Assembly (NCBI GenBank): GCA_000934385.1
Contig: KN880792.1
Location: 1 to 19,998, forward strand
DNA length: 19,998 bases
Reading direction: 5' to 3'
From: Cylindrobasidium torrendii FP15055 ss-10
Taxonomy: Eukaryota; Basidiomycota; Agaricomycetes; Agaricales; Physalacriaceae
This document shows, piece by piece, positions 9,725 through 19,461 of the stretch. Position 1 is the stretch's first letter. Each line of letters opens with the position of its first letter. The notes beneath the pieces are model-generated. The model did no database searches. It was not told the origin of the DNA and was given only the letters and a program-made list of their open reading frames with translations. Both the position numbers and the translations under genes were made by a program.

Positions 9725-11611
9725 TTAAAGAGCCTCCAACATAGAGACAGCGCGTTCAACATCGGTGTCAATCGTGGTGTGCCAGGCTGAAACCAGCAGT
9801 TAGCATCAAGTATCCTCAAATCGCAAAGTGATAGAGCTTACACCACTGCGTCAGATTCTTCAAAGTAGATGAGAACTTCTTCAGCGCGTCCACCTTTGCC
9901 TGCCCCTGAAGACCATCAAAGTTGTCGGACAGGCCTTCAATTTCTTTCGATACAAAGGAGGAGATCTGTGACGAGAGACGCGATCTACGAGCAATATCTT
10001 GCGAGAATGGACGACGGATGGCATCATAGATCGAAAGGGCCTTCGATAGATTTTCCTTCTTTGTGGAAGGATGTCCTAGAAGCGTAGCGAGGATATACGC
10101 GTCCTGTTATAGCCTTAGGGTCAGTATCGGAGTCTAGCATGGGTTAACAGCGATGGCATACCTCAACAGCTTGACCTGCGCCGGCTCCTTGATTCGGGAG
10201 CATTGCGTGCGCCTAATTTCGGTGAGTGTGGCAGAATTCGAATAAGGTCAGAAAGTAGACGCACAGCATCGCCAAGCAGAGCAACATGCCCCGAAGCAAA
10301 GGTCTCGAGGGGCTTGACAGTATGAATTGCCCATTTCAGCGGATTCTCCATACACTTATGGATGCGTCCGCATATTCATCAGCATCATAGAACACTAACA
10401 AGACCAAGGCCCTGGATGTACCCACCTGAAGGATCGCTTGAACATAAGGCTCCCAATGCGCAAAGGTCGACCCGATTTCGTTGGCATCGACATGCTCGGA
10501 CCACGAGCCTTCATACGGCGTGCCTGCAAGATCGTGCCTCACAGTGAACGCGGCGGTGTTGATGATCGTCCCGCCCATAATGGGATATGTGACAATCGCC
10601 TGATTAGGAAAGACGTTAGCAAGAAACTTGGAAGTGCAAACACGTCCACGAACACCGTGTTTTCCCATGTACTACGCAAAAATATCAGAGATCCAATTGC
10701 AATCGCAAAATGTCAGACTTGAAAATGACGCACCATGGTCTCACGGACGAGGGAAGGGTTGTCGGGTGACTTGCTCCTCAGTTTTTCGGCGGGGACAAGC
10801 GAACGATATACGGCAACACCAGTCCATTCAGGCGGGATACACGAAAGTAAGGAGTCGGATCTGGCGGTGTCTGTCGTCTTCGAGGCGAGGCTTTGCATAA
10901 GCAAACTGCGCGTAACGGACTTTATACCGTCCGCGCCGATGAGAACATCGCAAGTTTCCTTCGATCCATCCTCGAATTCGAGCGCAATGGTGTTGTTTTC
11001 CTCGGTGTATGTCTTCAGCCGCTTAGAGGTGTGGATACGATAATGCTCCGGTAAATGAAGAGCCAGGGTCGTCTGGAACTCGGCGCGGTGAAGGGGAATG
11101 AGTCGACCTGTAGCCTGTCAGTGACTATCAGCAAGCGAGAATTTTACGGGACCTTGTATCATCAGGACATCTATGTGTAATCCTTCTGCCTCGTCTCCCT
11201 TTCTGTACGTGAAAGACGGAGCTGTGGCTCGGATCGGCATCGGGGTCAGATAGTGCCGATCTGCGCTTGCGAAAGAGAAGCACACCTTGTTCTCTTTTTG
11301 GTTGCTGAGGCGCCTTTTTGCTGAGGTCTTCGCTGATTCCAAGTTTCTCTAGCACGTCCCAGGTACCTTTTGAGCATGTAAGAAATACGACACTGCACGA
11401 AGGGAATCATCTCACGAGGGAGTACAACGACACCAGCGCCGACTTCAGTCAACTTGCTCGCGGCCTCGTACAGGTCAAGATCGATGTCGTCGTACTTCGA
11501 GAGGGCGACAGCCGTGGCAAGTCCGCCAATACCAGCACCGCTGAAGCTTGTTGAGTACTGGTAAAGAGGCACTTCTACGACGTACCAAACAGCAACTCGG
11601 AATCGTTGCAT
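9725..11611 (-). CDS. FAD-dependent monooxygenase, salicylate-hydroxylase-like (UbiH/PHBH superfamily)
   Basis: Eleven exons: 11611-11586, 11540-11416, 11366-11286, 11221-11153, 11107-10734, 10671-10654, 10599-10426, 10354-10265, 10212-10162, 10103-9842, 9786-9725, giving 443 residues, the usual size for this family. The Rossmann FAD motif GAGIGG is at 10-15, with the acidic strand end DLYEA near 31-35. The DG motif is in GADGIKS (158-164). The GD motif GDAAHAMLPNQGAGAG is at 317-332. All three flavin/NAD(P)H-binding landmarks are intact, so this should be a soluble NAD(P)H-dependent hydroxylase of an aromatic or polyketide-like substrate; the exact substrate is unknown. Exon 6 is only 18 nt, and intron 8 splits the GDA|AHAM motif. 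Introns are 45-71 nt. Convergent with P450-B. Confidence 0.92.
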
Positions 11612-13071
11612 AGTGGCAGGCAATACTTGTCAACTTTGAGTAAGTCGGAGGACGAGGGAAGTGCAATGCCGTCCATTGACGCTTTCCAGGCTACTTATAC
11701 TCGCATTCAAGACGACCGACCGCATGGTTCTCACTCATGTTCCCCACTTGCTGCTGAGTGAGTATGGGAAGCAGGGAGCGCCAAATTGGGTAACCGTGTA
11801 TTTCCGAGTAATAGCTCTACTCGTGATCTTGCTCACAAATCGGATGCTTGTTTTGGTAGTTTTCGAATGGAATCTATGGGTTTGCTAGCCGACAAAGGAC
11901 ACCCGTTGCAGGTCAACCTTTATATGTCCTTCCGCGGCTGTAAAAACGGATACTTAGCTGCGCTAGGGGGGAATTTTAGACTCTGGGCGCTTGTACACTG
12001 GGCATGTTCATTCGGGACGGTCGTAAGTATCGTTCCGGATTTGACCCCGGTGACTTAAGAACAGAGACTCCCCTCAGGAGACAGGCCTCTTGGTTCGACT
12101 TGCATCCGTCTGGCGACCTTCAATGTGTGATGGTGTGTGGATTTCCATGATGTCGACTCTTTCAGAAATATAACTACGAACTTCATGAAATTTGCTCGGC
12201 ACAGAAGCTTGAGCTTGAGGTTCAGAGAGCGGATGAGATTATGTAACAGTGAAGAATGCGTGAATAGGCGTGCGGCCGATGCCGAGAATCTCGATCGTGT
12301 CGCGATCTCTCTCTTGCCTCTTGCTTCCTGCTTTCCCTTTACAATCACTATAGCCTGGGAGGCTGAGCAAGAGTCCAATGGAATTGAAAGAAGTCGTACG
12401 CGACATTAATTCTCGCCCGGGCCAGAAATTTCGACCGCGAACGGCATCTATTAACGCTTTCTTTGAATGTTCGTTGACTTCTGTTCTTTGTGATGTACAT
12501 TGCCAGTGTAGGCTTTCCAGGTACTATAGATGAGCCAATAAAACCTAACGATGGTGGGTACATTGTTGTGTCCTTTGTCAAGATTGTCAATACATTTCTA
12601 ACAACAAAGATCATCATGGGATGGCATGTGTCAGCTGTCCGTTCGATTTCCGGCAGCGTATAAATGGCTCTATACTACCTCGCCAAGGCCCAAACCCGAT
12701 CATCCCCTTCAATCAAGCCGACACCACCGCTCCTGAATTCATGGATAGGATTCCCAACGACGTGCTCCGCCACCGTGATGGAGAGAGGGTGTGGGGATAG
12801 GTAAGAAATCAATAAAGCTTCAGTGAACCCACGTCCACAGAGTCCTTGTTAGTTTTCATAGATGTGCAGTAAGGTTCGCTGGACGGGATGCTCCTTTTTT
12901 CCGTACTTGACAAGAGAGGCTCGCATCCCCAAAGCCAAATACAGTGCCAAGCACGGACACACTCAAAACACTCCTATCATGAAAAAGTCTGCTGTTTTTC
13001 TGCGAAGCATAGTATCTACAATGATTTTCCCTATTGTCACACTACCAACTGGACTTCCCCATGTATTTTTT
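11612..13071. other. Long region without a convincing gene
   Basis: The right flank of the FAD monooxygenase (its promoter, from 11612) and the 3' side of the BTB-like gene bound about 1.46 kb in which no frame carries a recognisable domain. The longest frames (for example 12055-12378 minus and 12862-13320 plus) are low-complexity or antisense to the BTB-like gene. A TATAAA box at 12659-12664 followed by a 19-codon frame is the only organised signal. The region may contain decayed genes. Confidence 0.5.
12659..12664 (+). promoter_or_regulatory. Possible orphan TATA box
   Basis: TATAAA sits 81 nt before an ATG at 12740 in a good context (GAATTCATGG). That ATG opens only a 19-codon frame (MDRIPNDVLRH and eight more), whose TAG overlaps an AG|GTAAGA donor-like site with a CCACAG acceptor-like site about 40 nt later. 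The gene, if any, is truncated or non-coding. Confidence 0.25.
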
Positions 13072-14827
13072 TTAGTTTATAATTATGTTTTTGGTATCAG
13101 TCGCGCTACAGTTTCTGCGTTCATGGTCTTTTTCTTGTGTGATCCCATTATGGTTCATCTCCATCTCCAGCATCCCAGATTGAAGTTGAGGGTTGTTTCT
13201 TTCTCGAAGGATGACTATCTTGCAAAGGGCACACACTTCAGGATACCTGCATGTCATCGCCGGTCAGGCTTTGGGATCAACGTAATCGTTAGTAGAAGAA
13301 CTGACATAAACGCAAAATAGCCGAAGATCTCTTCAAGAACATTGTCGACCGTAATGTTACTGGCTAACTCCATGAATGCGAGTTCCTTGAGCGCCTCCAT
13401 GCCATACTGAGTGATGCTGTAAGCACGATCGAAAACAATGGCCGGGAAATACGCACCTCATCAGCGATGCGATAGACCGATTTTGGGGAACAAGCTTGTG
13501 GAGATGGGCGCGGACGTTTTGTAGAACGCAGAGGAGCGAATTCAATCTTCCCGGTATAGATGTAGCGGATAATGCCGCGCCATCTGCAGAGGACAATCAG
13601 AGGTAACATCCAAACTGAACGCTGGAACTGTACTTACGTGCGGTAGGCTCCGTTAGAAAGAACCTTGATGCGCCCGTAGCGTAACGCGTTTTGCGACCGC
13701 ATGACACTGGTAGTGAATGAATACGAACGCCATGTCAGGAGGACTTGCGAGTCAACATACGACTCGAGATCTTCAGGATGCGGTACGACAACGTGAGGGA
13801 GTGTTGTGTCATGGGGGGTGGAGGAATCCGCGTAGCTTGTTTCTCCTGCTGAGTCCTTGGACGCCTTCGATCTGTCGACGGGGCTGGAGCGGGCGTGCGA
13901 GTATTGAGTTAGATCAGCTGGGATCGAAGATAGTTGTGGAACATACGTAGACAAGCGTTCTTGAGCGGCATTCGACCCATCTGAAGGAATCCCTGGCACG
14001 TCTACTTCATCATCGTCTTCGAAATCACTATCATCCTGGTAGTCCGCTGGTTCAGCAAGGCTTTGTTGAGACTCCGGGAGGCGATGAAGATCTAGAAGTG
14101 CGTCCTCGGAATGGAATCCTTCAGCCTTGCCGACTATGGTCAAAAGTGAGCGAACAATCAAGGCAGCGCATGCCCGACGCACATAGAAGGCTGAGAGGCT
14201 CGCACCCGTATTGGGCAATGATGGTCGACTGAATAAAGAACGAACGTGGATTGACTGCACTACCGTCTGTTGAGCGGCGTGTGTATGCGTAGACCTTTGT
14301 ATCCACGAACTGCTGGCCGTCCATAGAATCCAAGGTGATGGCGGAAATGCGCTCAGCGACTGGCTTGTTCGAATGAGGGCACACTATGACTATGCATGTC
14401 AATGTTGCGCCGAAAAGGTTATCGTACTGAGCGATGTCGCCAATATACACAGAGGAGCCCAGGAGCGGGGCCGGTTGGCCTACCCACGTACGCATCGGCT
14501 TGTTGATGTCTCGGAAGCCGCATTGCACAGACTCAATTTGGTAGGTTGTTTGGCCAAGGAAGTCAGCATCGAAAGTGATAAAAAGCTGCCCCTGCTCCCC
14601 CAGAACGCGTGAGTTACAAAAGGCACGAATGTATGTTTCGCCAAGCTCACGATACGGGATCCATCCTGCTCATTTCGAACGACGCGAAGGTCGAACGTCC
14701 AGCCTAAACCGCATGTCTCACTCGAGACCGCCGAAATATAACTGCCCTCAGGAGAGATCTGGAGGGTTGACACAATCTCTAAAGCAGGCAAGCTGCCCAT
14801 GAGTTGGTCGGATTTAGTTTTGTTCAT
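13072..14827 (-). CDS. MATH/BTB-like domain protein
   Basis: Six exons: 14827-14651, 14591-14183, 14133-13638, 13583-13457, 13406-13312, 13246-13072, giving 492 residues. The first about 120 residues look like a MATH-type beta sandwich (LGWTFDLRVV, GQLFITFDADF, YDNLFGATLT). The BTB/POZ-like part starts with FVDTKVYAYTRR (153-164). An acidic, Ser-rich insert of about 140 residues (DDSDFEDDDEVD) precedes WRGIIRYIYTGKIEFAPLRS and SPKSVYRIADEYG, typical of fungal BTB proteins. Such proteins often recruit substrates to cullin-3 ubiquitin ligases; that role is inferred. After the YPEV motif the last about 45 residues look unlike the family and may reflect a missed intron or a diverged end. Intron 5 (13311-13247) has a GTTTAT donor and two branch-site candidates (CTAAC and CTGAC). 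Confidence 0.78.
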
Positions 14828-15396
14828 GATAATGCGCTGCTATCCAAGCTCCCATAAACCGATGGCAGTGGAAGCAGGAGGATAAGAGGGGTAATCCGAT
14901 CTTCCCACGCTCGAGAAACTTGTATAGCGCTGGCTTGCCTCGTTTTTTGACAAAGAATTAGTGACGGCCACGACAAATCGATGTTTATCACCATTGGATT
15001 TAACCCCCATTTTGTACGAAGCCTGTACGAAGCTTACAACTTTGAGGCTCCCATCATGGCGCAGCGGCTGAGCGGCATCAACTTAGATCGGAAGCGCATC
15101 AGACCGGCTTGATCCGCCTCCCGCCGTCGATCACGCGTATTGACATTTTGATTTCCCCACTCTGTGCCTTGCGGCCTGAAAAGCGGTCGATGGAGATGAC
15201 GTTGTGCGCTGCATCACCGTGGGCCAACGTCCCGGGGGATTTCCACCAGACCACCGTCATAGGCTGGCACCACGCTTTATAAGGGCGTTGCGAGGATCTA
15301 GGCTCTTCCTCTCACACTCCCACCACCTCGTACTTTCGATAAAGACATCTTGCGCAACTTTTATCTCTTCACGACGAGTACTAAACAACAATAACC
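14828..15396. other. Divergent promoter region
   Basis: This is the spacer between the BTB-like gene (minus) and the 61-residue protein gene (plus). It carries a TATA box for the plus-strand gene and a short direct repeat of TGTACGAAGC around 15013-15032. No coding exon was found. Confidence 0.55.
15276..15283 (+). promoter_or_regulatory. TATA box of the 61-residue protein gene
   Basis: TTTATAAG lies about 115 nt before the ATG. A transcription start about 30 nt downstream would give an 80-90 nt leader that is rich in C, T and A (CACTCCCACCACCTC), typical of a highly expressed fungal gene. Confidence 0.55.
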
Positions 15397-15787
15397 ATGG
15401 GGTGAGTTTCGAGTGATTCCGGGTGTTGACCATGATTGTAATTTGTAATGTATTCTTCCAGCTGCATATTCTCTTGCCTGGCTGGAATTGTCGAGGCCAT
15501 TGGTGGCTGTATAATGTGCATCGTTGCCGCGGTCGTAGGCGCCGTTATGTGCATTGTTGAGGGTGAGTATCTGTAGTACTTCTTGCCTAAATTTTCCTTC
15601 TTTTCACCCAAATGTTGAACCCAAACTGATCCTACATGCTCTCCTCTTAGCCATCGCCGGTACTCTAGCATGCATCGCGGATTTCCTAACCTGTGGCTGC
15701 TGTCGTTCGAGGTGCGTTATATCAGCGCCCATTGGTTAGATACGATTCTAACCACCCATTATCTGCAGAGGAACAGCTAGATATTAG
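15397..15787 (+). CDS. 61-residue hydrophobic Cys-rich small membrane protein
   Basis: Four exons: 15397-15401 (only ATGGG), 15462-15562, 15651-15711, 15769-15787. The product starts MGCIFSC and is almost entirely Ala, Ile, Val, Gly and Cys to residue 49, then ends in a Cys/Arg-rich tail (TCGCCRSRG, ending in Tyr). MGC with Ser at position 6 fits N-myristoylation at Gly2 plus palmitoylation at Cys3. It is short enough for one or two membrane helices, with Gly/Ala positions suited to helix packing. Similar tiny MGC-starting proteins are widespread in basidiomycete genomes but have no known function. The split-ATG exon structure, strong TATA box and intact frame across all splice sites argue that it is real. 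Such genes are often missed because no single frame exceeds about 35 codons. Confidence 0.82.
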
Positions 15788-16282
15788 CACCCACGTGAAG
15801 ACCACCGCTTTCTGAGCAATGCTCGACGCAACCTTGACGAATACCCATGAACTTGACCCTCTGTATCTTATGTTATGATACCCTCTGATGAATATATCCC
15901 ATCAACCTCGCCCATTTTCTTCTGACTTGTGTTCCGTATCACGAGGCTACTGCATCTAGTCCTTCCTCAATATCTCTTTGTCAAATCTCCGGTACGCGTT
16001 TCCGCGGTCGACTGGTATGCTGCGGCTTTTGTTCACACAGAACCGGTCAACAATTCCTCTCGGCGTCTTTTATGGTTGTACATCGGTCAGCCAGCCTATT
16101 TAATGGTGCGCGATGGTATAAAAACCAAGAATCTGAATCGTCGCGCTGGTGACAAAGTCTGGTTACTGCTCGCCGACTCCTGGAGCATCACTAAAGGCGG
16201 GAGAACCACATTATTCAATCGCTAGGCGAGTGTAAGCAACACAAGTTCCAACACGTGTATTTGTGACTTTCTTTCATTCACC
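15788..16282. other. Intergenic, upstream of the SLATT gene
   Basis: This 495-bp stretch holds the 3' end of the small-protein gene and the promoter of the SLATT gene. The 98-codon frame at 15929-16225 shows no motif or compositional support. TATAAAA at 16117-16123, about 160 nt before the SLATT ATG, is a possible but distant core element. Confidence 0.5.
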
Positions 16283-17569
16283 ATGGATCACTCTCCCCAC
16301 AATATACCCTCCAGCAGTGGTGTCGCCGAATCCGATATGACCACGCCGCGACCCGCGCCATCTCCGGCGCCAGCTGTAGAATCTCCCGCCCCGATCCCGA
16401 TATCCATCACGCTCCCGCCTCCCGCCCACACGGACAGCGACTCAAACAGTACCGGCGGCGGCGGGAGCAGCGGTCTCGAGCGCCAGGGCACGCTCGATCG
16501 TGGCCAACACGCCTCCACAGCGCCCCAACGGTCCAGCATCCTCCGTGCTTCATCGCCGCTTTCGTTCAATCATGAGCAGGCACCGTCCGCGTCTGTGTCG
16601 TACGAGCCAAGACCGACGCTGCCGCCGCGGAACGAGACCCTGCGAGGATCAATCCATCAGCCTCTACCGCCTTTGCCGCCGTCGGAGTCCGGAGAGCATG
16701 CCAGTGAGAAACAGGACACTGCGCGGCGCGAGTTCAACGAGGGTTCATACGGCAGATCAGCAGCGTCCAGGCCAGTGAGCAATGCTCATTCAGTGGATTG
16801 GATCGTTCCGATAAAGAAAGTGCGCACACATCATACTTAGCCCTTCCTCCTACATCCAAGCTCATTATTGACCAGCCACCGCAGCATCAACGATTGAGTG
16901 TGGGCGAGCGGCTGGCACCGACATTGCAGATCGCAGAGAAAGAGAAGAAGGCTAGTGCGTTCAAGGGCAAGACGACTGCGTTTGCCTTGAATCTGGCTAT
17001 TGGTGCGTTCGTATTGATTCCACCGGAGGCTCTTGACATAATGCTCACAGACCCTGTGCGATAGGTCTCCAAGTATTACTGTCTGCGCTAACGACTGGAC
17101 TATCTGCATCATTGAATGGACGAGCCGTGAGCACTCGAGTTTCAATCCCGTTTGCATTTACTAATCTCGGCATCCAAGACATCCATTGGCCTTTGTGTGA
17201 TTGGTACGCGCTCTCTTCACCTCCATCTCCGACTCAGTGCGCATGACACTTTTACTCTGACAATGACATGCGTCTCGATACCCTACGCCCTCCTCATTCA
17301 TCACTGTTCCCTTGCTCAAAATTCCTCCCACAGGTGGAATCGCAACCCTCGTCGCATCTTACCTCGCCAAAGTTCGCGGTTCCAACGAGCCCGAATTCTC
17401 CAAAGGCCGTGAGAAAGAGCTCGCCCAGTTCATCCGTGAGGCGAGGGCGTTCCAGCTAGATCACGGCCACTCGACAACGACCGAGTTCGATGACAGATTG
17501 GAGAAGTTTCGGACACGGCTCGAGCATATCATGGCAAACGATTCGGACGAGTTCGTGAATAGCGCATGA
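16283..17569 (+). CDS. SLATT-fungal domain two-TM protein
   Basis: Five exons: 16283-16819, 16861-17002, 17065-17126, 17179-17203 (25 nt), 17334-17569, giving 333 residues; an alternative acceptor at 16875 removes five residues. Residues 1-180 are Pro/Ser-rich and probably disordered. The folded part starts near VGERLAPTLQIAEKEK. A first membrane helix covers FALNLAIGLQVLLSALTTG, a second covers IGLCVIGGIATLVASYL, then the conserved RGSNEPEFSKGREKELAQF and an amphipathic C-terminal helix. This is the pattern of the fungal SLATT (SMODS and SLOG-associating two-TM effector) family. In bacteria SLATT proteins are proposed membrane effectors of nucleotide-sensing conflict systems; the fungal role is unknown. 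No SMODS or SLOG partner is visible nearby. Confidence 0.87.
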
Positions 17570-18291
17570 TTCTGGTGGTCCACCACTGCTTACTGCATGG
17601 GGCGGAATGAACCTCAGCGTCACGAATGAACTCCAGCGTCTCGGATAGACGCTGGTGTCACGGAATGGACGCCAGCATCACGGATAGACTTCAGCATAAC
17701 ATTATGAGATGGGAGGGGATGATTATGAACTCACGTATTTTGCTAACATAACCGGTTTTTCGCACTGTTGATAATTAGATATGGTAGCTCGTTTTTACTA
17801 ATAGTTTTTTCTGATATGCCATGGATACTGACATTTCTTCGAGTTTGTGCATGTGAGGGTGCTGCCAGGCATTTGACGTGCTCCGGTGAACAACACTAAA
17901 TGTAGACTTTTCATTCGATGTGCGGCCAAAAGGCAATTTAAACTCGTACGGCTTGAAGCTTGACACCCTAGAGCATCAACGGCCTCGCCAGATGCATGCT
18001 AGTTTCGTTTAACGCTGCGGTGGCGTAGATAGTCTGCCTTATAAGGAAGTCATGGACTATGCGATTGAGACTCAGAAGACTTCGACGGAAGCCTAAAAGC
18101 TTGGATCTCTAACTATGCGACCCATACCCTCAACCCAGCCAACGCTGCATTCAATCAAGCATGCCGCCGTGACACCGCGGCTGTACAATCATGTAGTACG
18201 CTGCTGAACCCAGGATATCGTTCGTCCTAGCCCTGCTGAAGCATAATTGTACAATGCACTTCCATTTCAAGTTCATTAACCAGGACAGCCA
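17570..18291. other. Convergent spacer with a minisatellite
   Basis: About 720 bp lie between the stop codons of the SLATT gene (plus) and the proteasome gene (minus). The 5' part has a TGGTGGTCCACCA palindrome just after the SLATT stop (17573-17585) and the tandem repeat at 17605-17701. The rest shows no exon or RNA gene; the frame at 17775-17966 has no motif. Confidence 0.6.
17605..17701 (+). repeat. Five-unit 19-20 bp minisatellite
   Basis: Five imperfect head-to-tail units: GGAATGAACCTCAGCGTCAC, GAATGAACTCCAGCGTCTC, GGATAGACGCTGGTGTCAC, GGAATGGACGCCAGCATCAC, GGATAGACTTCAGCATAAC. The core is GGAATGRAC-CCAGCGTCAC. It starts 35 bp after the SLATT stop codon, so probably in the 3' untranslated region. 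Confidence 0.75.
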
Positions 18292-19461
18292 CTAATCCCT
18301 CTCCGCATACGCAAGCAGGTGCTTTTCTACCTCCTCTTCGCCCATAACCCTCCACTGGCCCTTCGTCTTCTCCGGCTCTTCGTCGCCTTCGCTGACGATA
18401 CCGACCTCAATCTCTCCAGGCTTATAGTCCGTTGCATGTACCGTGCTCATCGCCTCGATTGCCATCTCAATGACCTATCCGTACGGGTTAGTGCTTCGTT
18501 CCATCCACAGTAGCACTCGCGCTCACCTGGCTTCTGGAGAGCGTCTTCCCCGCCGCGACAGCATCATCCGCACCGCGTCCATTATCCAGCTTCTTCCACT
18601 TCTTCTCAAGGTGGTTCATCGCCTCCTGCTGCTTCTGCCCCGCCGCCGTCGCATGGAATCCAACAAAGTACCCAGCAGGATCCAGTCTGTAGCATTGGGG
18701 CCCAACCTCCCCGTCAATGCCAATCAAGATCATTGCTACAACGTAGTTGCGTCAGTACATCGGGGGAGGTATCATTGAAAGGACGACGCACATATGCCTA
18801 GAGGCCGCATGGCTGCTCTCTGGGTGTAGACCTGGTTGATGTTTGCCATCCTTCGTGCAAGTGCATCTGGAGTGATCTCGTATCCATACTTGTAGCGGAA
18901 TTCTGCTGCCTCGGCGCGCGCGCGGTACACCTGTGCGCGTGCGTCGGCTAAGCGGCCTGTCATCACGCAGCCGATGGTAGGGGTGAGGGAGAATAGGTGG
19001 GTGACAGAGCTGGCATCAAGGAGTTTGTCCTAGGGAAATGTAAGTAAGGGTGTAATTCTCTGGCGCGTGTATGGGTGTGGGAATAGCAGTGGGAATAGAG
19101 GCCGTGGGAATGTGTTGAGAAATGGTTTGAACTGGATACGCACGGGGATCTTCCTCTGTGTAATCACCACACATGTATCCTTCCCTCGGATGGCCACACT
19201 GGTGTGCCCTGAGCCAGAGATAGCCTTGAACGCGTATTCGACTTGGTACAACCGGCCTTCCGGTGAGAAAACGGTGAGATATCTGGAGTTGTTAGGTCGG
19301 GTCAGTACTAATATTGGCTAATAAGATTCATGTAAAGACGGGCGTATTCAGGTTGGACTGGCGCGAAGTGGATGGCATGGATTCGGACGCGACGCGTTTA
19401 TGAATGACAGAATATGGATGGATGGAGGCGATGCGCACCTATCATAGGACGTGCGCGACAT
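18292..19461 (-). CDS. 20S proteasome subunit alpha-1 (Scl1/PSMA6 type)
   Basis: Five exons: 19461-19439, 19282-19144, 19029-18792, 18735-18527, 18474-18292, giving 263 residues, normal for this subunit. The protein starts [19 protein letters not shown] followed by [10 protein letters not shown], the N-terminal alpha-subunit signature that gates the 20S core. [24 protein letters not shown] and [15 protein letters not shown] are typical of the alpha-1/PSMA6 class, and the C-terminal helix ends HLLAYAERD. The GQW-containing acidic loop (about 231-245) is a mild local extension. It forms part of the heteroheptameric outer ring and has no catalytic threonine, as expected for an alpha subunit. The first two introns (156 and 114 nt) are longer than usual for this window; the last two are 56 and 52 nt. 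Confidence 0.96.

Noticed and set aside
12862..13320. 152-codon plus-strand frame
   Set aside because: Its 3' half is antisense to BTB-like exon 6 and intron 5, and the composition is not protein-like. No motif or signal peptide was seen.
14183..14591. Extra intron around GTACGTGGG in BTB-like exon 2
   Set aside because: The donor-like site is present, but the reading frame through it is open and continues the expected MATH-type segment, so splicing would remove conserved sequence.
15929..16225. 98-codon plus-strand frame between the small-protein and SLATT genes
   Set aside because: No recognisable domain, no splice partners and biased towards random composition; treated as intergenic.
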